From the NCBI GenBank assembly GCA_027922465.2, contig BQMF02000062.1, positions 558,001-622,000 of the forward strand: a DNA stretch of 64,000 nt, given 5' to 3'. The stretch comes from Turritopsis dohrnii (Eukaryota; Cnidaria; Hydrozoa; Anthoathecata; Oceaniidae). Positions 12,194-22,830 of the stretch are shown one piece after another; the first letter of the stretch is position 1, and each line of letters begins with the position of its first letter. A program made the position numbers and the translations under genes. Under the pieces are notes generated by a model. That model was not told where the DNA came from, ran no database searches, and saw nothing but the letters and a program-made list of their open reading frames with translations.

Positions 12194-13282
12194 GAATATA
12201 TAATTTCAACCGGTTTATTAAATTGAAGCAATTCTTCAAAGTTAAGTTCACCCTGCCAACACGACATGTTTGTGGAGATAGTTGTGATGTTGCTACTGCT
12301 TCGATTTGCCATCGTTGAAGTCCTTTTGGAATTAAAATGCCAAGCATATGCATTTCGAAAACTAAGTTTGGCTGCTGAGACTTTTGTGTTATTAAAGTAA
12401 TACATTTGCAGCTGTTTTACAATAAACATGGCATATTTTAATGTTTTTTACTGTTTTGGTAATTTTGATAATCACTGAGAGGTTTCGTTAAATTCTATAC
12501 TTCCACAATTCTATAAATTCTTTAAATTCTATTATTGATTATCTCACAAAACAATTGTAATTCTGAAACAGTTACCAGCAAATTCAATCACAACAAATTT
12601 CTCAATGGAAAGAAAATTGAGTGTAGCTTTTTATTCTAATCTTATATTTTTTTAAACATTATGATTTTTTTGAACATTATGGCAGCTTGTTTTGTTTTGA
12701 ATCAACGCTTTGATTTTATTAGAAGAAATGCTTTTTCTTTAGGCTCTTACATAATTTCTTTTGAAAATCTGATTTTGATGTAAAAGACATATTTGGTGCT
12801 TACAATTGCGCATCATGCATATTTCAGTGTAATTTAGGCGTAAGAGATAATAAAGTACAACAAAGTTTTGTTCAGAGTTTCAGATGATCATTGTAAGTTA
12901 CTTTCGAAATGATGCTACCGTTTTGTGCCTCATGCGTTTTGTTTATATTTAATATGGCACATTATTTTTTTAATAAAAATGACTGTGATGTGAAAACAAC
13001 AATTCTTATACAGTGTTTCTCTAGAAAAACCATCATCAAACCTTGAAGATGAATAACTTTATTTATTTGTTATTGTAATAAACTTGATTTTAATATGACT
13101 CGATAGGACATTTTCTAAGCATTTCAAAAATCAAGGTTGAGAAGCTGGAGAACAACACGGATGAAGAAAAAGCAATTTTTATCAATGATTCGCACTATTA
13201 ACTTTAAGTCCATTAACACCAAACGAATGGCAAGATTAAATTACATCGCTCTTGTGGATATACGTCAAAGGCCACCAAGATA
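12194..13282. other. AT-rich stretch, one unidentified minus-strand ORF
   Basis: A 94-codon minus-strand frame (12,145-12,429) begins at the edge of the tandem duplication and runs into it, so only its last part is present in unit 1. It has no recognised domain. The rest is AT-rich and shows nothing I can support. Confidence 0.3.
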
Positions 13283-13984
13283 CAGTCGACTCTCGATATC
13301 TCGAACTCTCAGGGTACCAAGAGAAAAGTTCGAGATATCGAGAAAGGGGTAGGAAATTTTTTTAGTTTGTTTGTAAGCCTTTGCTTAACGAGCTTCATGT
13401 TTTCGCCTTTAGTAGAGACAATCAATTAATAGATCAACTAATCTTTCAATTAAACTTTCGACAACCGACTTGTAGCCTTGTGATAGAGTGCTCGCTGTTC
13501 GGGAGGTCGCGGGTTCAATCCCCGATAGAGTCATGCCAGCGACTATAACAGTGTGAATCACACCTCTCTGCTTAGCACTCAGCAAGAGAGTAAGAGAATG
13601 ATGTCTAGGGTGGTTGTCTAGTTGAGCGGTTTCTGTCATCACAGCTTCCATAGCTCAAATGGGGGTTTTAAATGCTTTAGGACCTCCTTAACAGCACCCT
13701 CATTGATACAGTACCTTAAGGAACTGCAGAAGCCATCCTGGGTAAATAAACATTCATAAATTCAAAAAGATTCATATACGTTTCGAAAATTCGAATTTCG
13801 AAAGATTGAATTTGATCAAAACATTAAAAAAGCGAAGATCACTCCCGGAATTTCGGAAAGTTTTTAGGAAAGTTCAAGATAACGAGAGAAAATCAGCCAG
13901 GGGTTCGGAAATATTGTTCGAGATACCGAAAAGAAATATAGAGATATCGAGATATCGAGTATTACAGATATCGAGAATCGACTG
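13283..13984. mobile_element. Pogo/Tigger-like MITE with a nested SINE
   Basis: The ends CAGTCGACTCTCGATATCTCG (given here as CAGTCGACTCTC plus GATATCTCG) and ...GATATCGAGAATCGACTG are inverted repeats of about 22-25 bp, flanked on both sides by TA. Repeated ATATCGAG words continue inwards. This is the form expected of a non-autonomous pogo/Tc1-mariner element. A SINE is inserted at about 13,460-13,745. No transposase is encoded. Confidence 0.8.
13460..13745 (+). mobile_element. tRNA-derived SINE
   Basis: A tRNA-like head contains an approximate A box (TAGCCTTGTGATAG, from 13,473) and a B box GGTTCAATCCC (13,512-13,522), spaced as in RNA polymerase III promoters. An unrelated body of about 200 bp follows. 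It is not a functional tRNA, since no proper acceptor stem closes. The insertion lies within the pogo-like MITE and is therefore younger than it. The exact ends are uncertain. Confidence 0.65.
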
Positions 13985-14682
13985 TACTTCAATTCGTGAT
14001 AGAAACATGTTTTGAATGATTTTTTAACAGAGACACGCCCAAAAGTCACGTGATCGCTGACGTCAGTCTTTCTTCCATGGAAAACAAGATGTCAACAAGT
14101 TGTAAAGTGTTATACACCGTTATTTTACATTAATTCCAAAACATGTTATGGTCTGCTATAAAAAAGAACCGTTCAGAAGATATGAGCGATCAAATTGTCT
14201 TTGATGACGTCATAAATGGTTTATTTTTTCAAAATAGGTAATGTTATGTATCATTTGAAAGACAATTCTTCCCTGTTTTTAACAAAGAATTACACTGTTA
14301 CTTGAAAATTGACTCAACAAAAGATATTATCAATTATCTCAAGGTACTCAATTTGCCATTAAATTTTAATTTATCTCAATTTTCTCCAATCTATATCTTC
14401 TTCTTCCAAACGAACGAACGAACCTTTCAATGAATCGAATTATGTGCTTGAAAATGGTTATTTAAGTAAATTATCTTGAGATATTCACAGTCTCTAGGAA
14501 TTCTTTATCTAGTTCCTAAAATGCAGTTTCGTAAACGTTCGAAAAGTTATTTATACTGTGCTACGATATGCTGTTAGGGGCTGATTACATGATCCTGGTT
14601 AGCCGGGGTGAAATTTCATCACGCCTTGCTTTGCATAATAAAGTCTCGTAGATCGTTATATTTCCATACTTTAATACGTTAA

Positions 14683-14798
14683 GGGAAGAAATTTTCGCGG
14701 GAAGAAATTTTCTTGGAAAAATTTTCGCAAATTTAATTTCGCGATTATGGCCCCTAATTAATCAAACGCGAAATTAAATTCGGCGAAAGTTTCTTCCC
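14683..14798. mobile_element. 116-bp TTAA-flanked hairpin MITE
   Basis: GGGAAGAAATTTTCGCGG at the left pairs with CGGCGAAAGTTTCTTCCC at the right. TTAA flanks both ends (14,679-14,682 and 14,799-14,802). Relatives with the same end sequence (CTTTCTGCCCTTAA or CTTTCTGCTCTTAA) lie at about 228 and 16,340, so the family is dispersed in the window. Confidence 0.75.
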
Positions 14799-17040
14799 TT
14801 AAAGTGCTTTTTTTCAACCACGAAACAATTTGCATATCAATGTAATCTACGAATGAAATATATTTGATTTGTTATAATATACAATAATTCGTAATATTGT
14901 ATTGTGTGTTTCAGTTTTTATAGGAATCGCGTTTTCGAAACTGATAGACAACATTGAAGAAATACTGGTACATTCAGACAGTGCATATTCAATGCTGCAA
15001 AAACTATCCGTAAACACTTGCTTGAAAATGAGGAAATATTTGATGGTGATCTTTCAATAGAAAGTCAGAAAAAGTCAGCCCCGTTGCATGTATTATTCCT
15101 GTTTGAGCTGATCTTGGAAGGATCAAATGGACAAAGCGTTTCAAAAACGACTACTAATGTCGCCATTACCCTTGCACAGATAATTAATTTCAATTCAGTT
15201 AAAAAGCAAAGTAAATGAATCACCACTACCTGTAATGATTGGATACTTTGTAAGGGTTTGTTGGGGGTTTTCTTCTCATGGTATTTATGAAATTCACGTT
15301 TCAGTATTCAGCATGATTTGAGTAAGATTTAAAAAATGGCATTCAAAAATTATTTTTGACCATTTTCAGACTAACGTTCTTATAAAGGAAAGAGCGTATT
15401 CTGCAGAATAACAGAATAAGGTGTCGTTCCCTACAAACTCTCAAATCAACCTTCCCTGGGTATCTGTTTAAACAACGTTGTTGTTCAACTTGGTTAATTG
15501 TTTGACAGAAACAAACAGAAATTCAGGGATGGTTCTTTGGTTTATATTATATTCAACATCATTTAATTGTTGGCTCAGGTTTTTCAGCATTTTGGTGAAA
15601 CTTGAAAACTTGTAAATAAAAAAAAAGAAACAAAACGTAAGCCATTGTTATGATAAGCTCTTTTGTCTTTCCATCTTGATTTTGTGAAATTTCCCAAATT
15701 CACGAGGTTGCTGAGTCAGCTACAGGAAAGCATTTAATTACTTCACCTCAGATTTAAAGCTTTTTCATATAAAAAACAACATTACTTTGCATGCATATTT
15801 CGAGTTTCAATGAGATGTATTTAGTGGCTTTATATATTGCAAATATATATCTTCGTGTAAACAAAACACGGTTTGATTGGGTTACAGATGCTGTCTTTTT
15901 CAAAACATCTCACTGTCAACTGATTGTCACTGTTAAATCACAGACAATGCCTTTCACGTAAATCTGTGGAACATGAATTTAACCACAGGCAGATTTTCAA
16001 GAAGTAACCGTGTTGCTTTTGCTATCATGTTGTTGTGAGCTGTTGACGAGTTCAGATATATTTTGATGGTACCGCTAAGCAATAACGGAAACAGTGGATT
16101 TTTTCAGTCATATTTGTAGTCGTGTACAATGCTTGTTAAGTATATTTATTCCTCAAGATACGCATACACAGTATATTTTTATAAAAATTCTTATTATAAG
16201 AATCACGAAGCTCAAAATCGTTAAAATTTATCGTCGCAACAGTTTTTTCCGCAAAATTGGTTCAAAAATCTGCCAAAAACGAAAGTTTATTCCATAAATT
16301 TCGCGGGTATTTTTGACACGCGAAACTTTCTGCTCTTAACGTAGTTAAAATATCAAATATCCGATATTTTAAGCTGTTGTTGTGTGATGAGTTTTATTTG
16401 AAAAAAACAAACTATATCACATCATCAGTAGCCATGAAGTAAGTCTTCCTGAAAGTTCGTAAAAAAATTTTAGCCGACATTTTCAGAGTAAATCTAGCAC
16501 CCACTATCAACAAACTATTACATCACATTTTCCAGCTACAACACTTTATAACAACAATATGCTTGTTCTAGCAAGCAAATCTTTCTTTGTACACTGTGAC
16601 TAACTGTTGATGCAGCTGCGAGATCTTTTCACAAAACTCTTTTTAAGAAGCTGAAGTAGCCATTTTTCACTGTCGAGAAATAGCACGGCATTGAAATATT
16701 GAAAAGAAAACCAAAACAATCATGAAACATATTTTCGACATTCGAGTAGTTATTGAATGATCCCTTTAGGCTACATTCAAATGTACGTATTGTTGCATAA
16801 CGACTTACATAAAATTTTAAGGTAAGGTACATGTAAATGTAGCTTTACAAAAGCTGGTGCTGGTGTCGTCGGGGAAAATTTCGTCATTTTGCAAAATTTT
16901 ACTAACACTTTCTTATAAATTTCGTATTTTCAAAATATTCGTTGGGGAAAATTTTCGTCACGAAAGAAAAAGACAATGGATGTTGTCATGACATACAAAG
17001 AAGCTTTTGTTATTAGCAGTTAATAAAAGTTGTCTGTTAT
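14799..17040. other. Intergenic DNA with TE fragments
   Basis: A short plus-strand frame at 15,018-15,218 (containing NEEIFDGDLSIESQKKSAP) looks like a degraded mobile-element ORF of a type dispersed in invertebrate genomes. That is an impression and could not be checked. A CGTCGGGGAAAATTTCGTC hairpin near 16,868-16,970 belongs to the CCTTATCGG family. No intact gene was seen. Confidence 0.4.
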
Positions 17041-17272
17041 CAAGACTATGAACGTGACCTGAGCGATGCCATTCTCAACACTTAATACATAATAACATCA
17101 ATACTTAATACATACTCAATACACGTTTATGTTTAACTTTTTTATGTTTAATTTTTTACTAACACTTTTACAATGAAATACTGATTACAAATTCTTTCTT
17201 GCGTGGCTGTTAATCTATTAATCTTTCTACTTTCATGATAAAAGTTAAATCCCACGTTTTATACATGTCTCC

Positions 17273-18426
17273 TACGATGGCCCAGAAGGGTCAAACTGCG
17301 CGCACGTCAAGAAATACTGCGCGCTTCCCTTTTACTGCGCGCTTCTCCCTTTTACTGCGCGCTCTTGTGTAACCTTACACTGCGCGCTGTCATCGACTAT
17401 TTTGCGCGCTCTTCATAATACTGCGCGCTTCCCTACGACCACACTACTACGACCATATCAAAATTGGTGTTTTCGAATGGTGTGATTAAAGAAAAAATGT
17501 GTGATTTTTTAATTAGTCCATTTGACAGAAATATGTTTACATAAAGCAAAAATTTTAAATATTCAAAATGAGTTCTAGAAATTGAACTTTGTTGTAAAAA
17601 CGTAGCTCCATTTACAACACGAGTTAAGTTTGACTTGTGTGTTTTACACTAGTAATCACAAGACATAGAGTGAAACACGCTTTGTTTTTTTTTTCGTCAA
17701 ATAAAGTATTTTCAGAGTTATTTTCAATTTCTCTAAAACATCGTTTTCCATTTTTTTCCTTTCCAACTATTCAAAATTAAAAGATACAAAAAAAATAATA
17801 TATTTTTAGATCTATCCTTCAGCTTCTCAGTAAGAGCTTTATTGGTTTTGTAAATGGAAATCAAACGTAAGTGGCTCTGACATGAAAAATGAACACTGAA
17901 AAAAGAGCTTTAAATACAATTTTTAATCAATTTCTATTGTATTATCTCCTTGGTTAAATGTACCTTCACATTTCTTGAGGCAATGAAGAAAATGAGGATT
18001 AGGAAGGCAAGGGAAAGTGACGGAAATATTTTTGATTTTATATTACATAAATAGTTGTTTTGAGAAGATAAAGAAGTAGACCATCTCCAAATTGTGCTCA
18101 AAATTTGAATTTTTTCAAAATTACCTTTTTTCGTTTATCCGCGAAATTAAATTAACTCAAAATTTCATCCACTTAAGGTATTATGAAATAAATTGCTCTT
18201 GGGATAAGAGAAGCGCACAGTAATACGAAGAGCACGCAGTGTCACGAAGAGCGCGCAGTATTACGAAGAGCGCGCAGAAAGGTCGATGACAGCGCGCAGT
18301 ATAAGTTTACACAAGAGCGCGCAGTAAAAGGGAGAAGCGCGCAGTAAAAGGGAGAAGCGCGCAGTAAAAGGGAAGCGCGCAGTATTTCTTGACGTGCGCG
18401 CAGTTTGACCCTTCTGGGCCATCGTA
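17273..18426. mobile_element. 1,154-bp TIR element with GCGCGC-rich ends
   Basis: The long terminal inverted repeat starts TACGATGGCCCAGAAGGGTC and is mirrored exactly at the right end. Just inside both ends are arrays of the unit CTGCGCGCTTCCCTTTTA (direct at about 17,300-17,430, inverted at about 18,205-18,390), about 6-8 GCGCGC cores per side. The duplication GTCTCC (17,267-17,272 and 18,427-18,432) is present once at the equivalent site of STEAP copy 1 (about 1,769-1,774), which proves insertion. The interior is AT-rich and encodes nothing. A 6-bp duplication is unusual; Dada elements make 6-7 bp duplications, but the family is not assigned. Confidence 0.88.
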
Positions 18427-18504
18427 GTCTCCCTTGAAAATGTCACGTCTCTTTTCTTGTGTTTAACCGACCACGCAGGCTCTCCATGACAAATTTGGAT
18501 ACAT

Positions 18505-19971
18505 TTATACATTTTCGCTGAAAATCTTTCGTTTGTATCCGATTTTACCTTTTCGGATTCTGTTTAAATAGCAAGATAGTCCTGGCATCATGAGTATAAA
18601 TTTCAAGAAGATTACCAGCAGTGGTAACATCGGCATCACGAATGCGGCTGGAGGGAAATTACCTTTTGGATGCTTCTCCCATATCGGCCATCCAAACTTA
18701 TAATCCGGATCCCAAAGTTGATACACGTAAACCATGACGTGTATGAAACCGAACAGCAAACTCATAAAACCAAGACCTCGTTGAACGAAGTCCCATTCCC
18801 TCCAACTCATCTGCGCATTGACAGAAGGTAATGAAGTAACGCCCAATATCAGCATTAGTCCCCACCCGAGTACGGCAAACAAAAGACTGACTTGACCCTC
18901 GGTATCAAGAAGCTGATACAGAACTACAGGCGCTTTCCCAGCTTGACTTAAGTATGTGTTCGTTAACATATACTTGATTTCTCCGGCTCCCATCAACAAA
19001 CAAGACATACAAGCATGTATATTAACTAGAAGCAAACAAATCAAACCTAACTGCTTTCGACTTTTCATCCAGCGGTCTAACCAATATGGAAATCGCATAT
19101 ACTTCGTTCCCGCACCAATCTGGATAAAACCCGCCAAAATTCCAGGTAGATATGTTAAAGCCAGTAACCAGAACATCAGCCAAGCAATTGTACGATTTGC
19201 AGTGTACAAGGGTAAATCTTCATCTTCCCTCTTCTTCTCATCAGTATACCAAAAATGTCGCAAGTAAGTGTATAACAAAAGAGGTATAAGAGTCACAAAT
19301 GTTATCACTATCGCTGTGCCCCAACCGGGAAAAAAACGGTATGGTAACTTTTCAAGCATCACTGCTGACCGGAGACTTCCTCGATCAATCGGATTCAAAC
19401 CAATCTCCCGCAAAACCTGCATGAGCTCTAGCTTACGCAAGTCATTGTCACCGCACACAAACGTGTTCCTACTTGCGCCATATGCTTCGTTTTCCAAAGT
19501 ATACGCAGATACCGTATTCAATGCTTTCATCACATGACTTGAAGGTAGCATGCTCTGCAGTTGTTCAGCATTTGATTGGTCGTTCTTCGTGTCTGTATTT
19601 GTGATGTCAATCACTGTTTTATCGGTTAAAGCGTCTTTCAGTTGTGACAGGACATCGTAAGAATGGCTGGGTATACAAAGAAATACAATGTCACTAGTTT
19701 TAATCGCTTCTTCATATGACATCAACGGTAACCCTTGAAAAACTTTAACACCGGGGTTTCGACTACCAACGCGAGCATCTGCTCCGGCTAAAAACAATTG
19801 ACCGGCCAAAGCGTGACCGTAATTGCCGGTCCCAAGAACAGCAATCTTTTTACTTAATTCTTTTTTACTATCAGCTGTGGTGTTAGATTTCCAGACTTGC
19901 ATAAGAAAGTCAGATTCATGTTTACTTGCCTGATCTTTAGCCATAGTTACACAATACTGTCTATGAAGCAC
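18505..19971 (-). CDS. STEAP-family metalloreductase, copy 2
   Basis: Second copy of the intronless STEAP-type gene: 488 residues, with the same GTGNYG nucleotide-binding loop, YLPG and TSLPSV motifs, and heme-ligand histidines 319 and 411. It differs from copy 1 at residues 3 (His for Arg), 64 (Ala for Thr), 114 (Ala for Val), 121 (Ile for Val) and 128 (Thr for Arg), all in the N-terminal half and none in a motif. Predicted role: NADPH-dependent ferric/cupric reduction at a membrane. Its 3' flank carries the GCGCGC-rich transposon (17,273-18,426) 79 bp beyond the stop codon, and its 5' flank carries a mariner-like MITE (20,308). Either could alter regulation relative to copy 1. Confidence 0.93.
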   Translation of the reverse strand: MLHRQYCVTMAKDQASKHESDFLMQVWKSNTTADSKKELSKKIAVLGTGNYGHALAGQLFLAGADARVGSRNPGVKVFQGLPLMSYEEAIKTSDIVFLCIPSHSYDVLSQLKDALTDKTVIDITNTDTKNDQSNAEQLQSMLPSSHVMKALNTVSAYTLENEAYGASRNTFVCGDNDLRKLELMQVLREIGLNPIDRGSLRSAVMLEKLPYRFFPGWGTAIVITFVTLIPLLLYTYLRHFWYTDEKKREDEDLPLYTANRTIAWLMFWLLALTYLPGILAGFIQIGAGTKYMRFPYWLDRWMKSRKQLGLICLLLVNIHACMSCLLMGAGEIKYMLTNTYLSQAGKAPVVLYQLLDTEGQVSLLFAVLGWGLMLILGVTSLPSVNAQMSWREWDFVQRGLGFMSLLFGFIHVMVYVYQLWDPDYKFGWPIWEKHPKGNFPPAAFVMPMLPLLVIFLKFILMMPGLSCYLNRIRKGKIGYKRKIFSENV

Positions 19972-20307
19972 AGTCTTTCACAGATCTATACTAAATATTT
20001 TACCACGCGTCCAAAGTCAATAACCGAGAAAAATCTAATTATGGTAATAACTTTGACAGCGAATGATGTATTATGGAAATTAAGTGTATGAAACAAACCG
20101 AATTTTTATTTGATATCATTAATAGGCTGGACTTATCTTTCGATAACGTATTACAGCTACCTACACATTTCTTTCTTTTTTTTTTTTTTTTTAAAAAAAA
20201 ACAAAAACTTTTAAAGTCGCTTATATTTTGATTTTTTAATATTTTTGATAACAAACCCTACAAAAAAGGCTTTAAAACTATGAAGTATTGAATGGAAAAC
20301 AAACATG

Positions 20308-20944
20308 CAGGGTGTCTTAGAAAGACCTATCTGCAAACTTTCAGTGTCCATTTCTCAACAATTATTTGTCAAAATGTTACGAAATTTATATCACAGGAAA
20401 GCCCTTTTCCAGCATTTTCGATTGATATCGAATGTTGAAGAAAATGATTATTCTTCGGAAAGGTATTGAAGAAAAACACACAGACTTGGATCATTAATTT
20501 CTTAAAGATCAATTAACAGCTCCTTAATGACATTTTAATAAGGCAATTTTCTTTTGTTCTGATCATAAAATCTTTTGAACTTGTTAAGCAAAAGTACGCG
20601 CATTTAATTCCCAAAATTTTTATCTTATCAACTTGCTCGGTTCTAAAGTTTGAAGCTTAAGAATTTCTAATGACGGAAATTATGTTTATACTCATCTAAT
20701 TGTGTTTGTAAAGATGTTACATTGTTACAAGCGCTAATTGATCTTTAACAAATTAATGATCTGAAACCATGATATTTTCCTCAATAACTTTCGGAAGAAT
20801 TATCATTGTACTTCAAATTTTATATTTTGTGAAAGAGCTTGAAAAGATCTTTCATATATGGTTCGTAAATTGCAAAAATTTGACAAATAATTTTTGAAAA
20901 AAAAGCATTGAAAGTTTGTGGATAAAACATTCTGAGACGCACTG
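20308..20944. mobile_element. 637-bp mariner-like MITE
   Basis: The ends CAGGGTGTCTTAGAAAG and (reverse complement of the right end) CAGTGCGTCTCAGAATG are inverted repeats, and both continue to a conserved ACAAACTTTCA/GCAAACTTTCA block. STEAP copy 1 lacks the element, reading ACATATGTTTTTTC continuously (about 3,630), so TA was the target. The right flank keeps TA; the left flank is now TG. No transposase frame is present. Confidence 0.8.
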
Positions 20945-21723
20945 TATGTTTTTTCTATAAGCATGACATTTAGTGTGACGTCCCAAAGGACCTCCTATAG
21001 CCGGATCTCCACTAAACGATTTTTAAGACAATCGTCTTAAATTTTCGCGACGAGACATGCGCAGAACAGTTAAACTAATCGTCGCGGCGAAGATGTTCTC
21101 TCGACGAAAAGTAGAAATGATTAGGTTTTAACTTTTCGTCATGCAACAACCAGATCGTAAAATTTTGAACCAATGGTCTTGCAGGAATCACCAGTTGTGA
21201 GATAGTGTAGTGTTACTGCAAGCCTGGGAGCAGGACTAATTTGTTATCGCAGTCTAATATTTTCCTTTTGAATGTCAGGTGCTACAAGTCGAAGTATATA
21301 CTCCAACAAAGTATTAAAATACTAAAATATACTAAAATATCTGAAAAACATTTCATGATCAGACTAAGGTCATGAACAAGTAATTGAAATTTGCATTTTG
21401 TATTTCTTTCTTTTAAAGAGAGTTTAACAGATGTTCAACATAACGCTGTGTTTTTTAAAGAGCTTTTAAAAAATTTGTGTTTCGATAACATAAAGAAAGG
21501 TAAAAAAATTTTAAAACATTTTCCAAGATAACTCAGCTTATTTTTAGACGATTTTAAGAGTGTTCTCCACTAGATGACTTTTTCGTCGCGAAAGAAATCT
21601 TTTCGCGCGAACGATTTTTAAGACGATTATCTTAAATTTTTGCGACGACACATGAGCAGGGGAGTAAAACTAATCGTCGCGGCAAAGATTTTCTCTCGAT
21701 GAAACGTAGAAATGATTTTAAAG

Positions 21724-22530
21724 GCCGGCGCAAATGCATCCAACATTTCATACAACACTTTGAACGCAATGTTGGATGAAATGTTGGATGAAATGTCGTA
21801 TAGGACAGCTTTATACAGCCGCATAACCGCCGCGTCGAATTAAACTCTTTATTAAATGCGACGTAAATTCGACTGTATAAAGTGAAAATTTAATTAAGTG
21901 CGACATAATGAATTAAGTTCAGCAGAGTTTGTCGAATAAAACGGCAATCTTCGACATAAATTCGGCATCACTTTATACAGCCGCATAATCGTCGAATTTA
22001 ATAACATCTTGATTGAACTTTGTGAAAAAAGTGCATGAAAGTAGTGGACAGCGTGTAAGAAACACACGATGATAAATTTATTCGACATTTATGCGGCTGT
22101 CTAAAGCCATATCGAATTTGATATGCGGCAACAAAACCTGTACAAAGTGACTGTCGCATTTTTGTCGAATTTTACCCGAATAAAAGTAATTTAATTCGAC
22201 ACGGCGATTATAAAGCTGTCCATAGAAAAAACGTGCATTTGCATGGTTTCATCCAACATTTTACCTTCAGGGAATTAATTTTCGCAAACTTTCGGATTTA
22301 TATTGTTCTAGAACAATAGTCTTTGTTATAAAACAATGGGACTCGCGAATCACATATGTTCATTCATTTGACAATTCAAAATGGCGGAAGCAGAAGACTT
22401 TGCAACCATGATGGTATTAAATGAACTTGTGGATTCGGAAGACGAAAAACCAAAAAGAGGAAAAACGAGAAAATGGGTCAAAAGACGAAAAGAAAGAGGT
22501 GTTTTCACAAATATTGTTCAAGAACTAATA
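21724..22530 (+). mobile_element. Left end of decayed PIF/Harbinger element with nested MITE
   Basis: ATCCAACAT and its complement ATGTTGGAT recur at 21,736-21,795 and 22,252 here, and at 29,285-29,310 and 29,969-30,022 near the far end. These are probable subterminal transposase or Myb-partner binding sites of one element. Inside the left arm a second element (about 21,803-22,221) has inverted ends GGACAGCTTTATA/TATAAAGCTGTCC and two internal copies of CTTTATACAGCCGCATAA. The transposase first exon begins at 22,381. Confidence 0.6.
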
Positions 22531-22541
22531 CTGGAGGATAG
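22381..22541 (+). pseudogene. PIF/Harbinger (HARBI1-like) transposase, first part
   Basis: The frame starts MAEAEDFATMMVLNEL and reaches KWVKRRKERGVFTNIV and QELILED, the acidic-then-basic N-terminus usual in HARBI1-type DDE transposases. It is cut at CTGGAGGATAG (22,531-22,541). The same 11 bp recur at 27,086-27,096, where the coding sequence resumes (ED, then RNGFKEMFRM). This looks like target-site duplication around a 4,544-bp insertion. The open frame running on to 22,668 is insertion sequence. Confidence 0.75.
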
Positions 22542-22660
22542 CCAGGAGACCCACCTACTCTTAGCATGTGCTTACTCAACGAGTCGCAGGCGAGTAGCTG
22601 GGTACAACGTCTTAGTCAGATTTTGGCTAAAGCGCGCTGATTGGTTCATCACTTTTCACA

Positions 22661-22821
22661 TAATTTGATTTGTAATTTTCTGCAATGGTCTCACTTACCA
22701 GGTTCAAAAAATAAGTTTGCTTATAGATTAAACTGTGAAAAGAAAAAACAGGTGTACAAAGAAAAAACAATGATGGCGACCTGGTAAGTGAGACCATTGC
22801 AGAAAATTACAAATCAAATTA
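22661..22821. repeat. Perfect 43-bp inverted repeat before the LINE ORF
   Basis: Positions 22,661-22,703 are the exact reverse complement of 22,779-22,821, separated by 75 bp. The right arm ends 9 bp before the LINE start codon (22,831), and contains CTGGTAAGTGAG, a near-perfect splice-donor consensus. It may be a young MITE or part of the LINE 5' UTR. Confidence 0.9.
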
Positions 22822-22830
22822 TGTTTCAAG

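Noticed and set aside
13473..13545. Functional tRNA gene
   Set aside because: A and B boxes are recognisable, but no acceptor stem or standard anticodon arm closes and the sequence runs into a SINE body.
18261..18512. 83-residue ORF overlapping the end of STEAP copy 2
   Set aside because: It lies across the GCGCGC-rich transposon terminus and the STEAP end. It is low-complexity, and no equivalent exists at copy 1.
22542..22668. C-terminal extension of the first Harbinger transposase fragment
   Set aside because: The residues after QELILED do not resemble the family. The real continuation lies beyond the insertion, after the second copy of CTGGAGGATAG.
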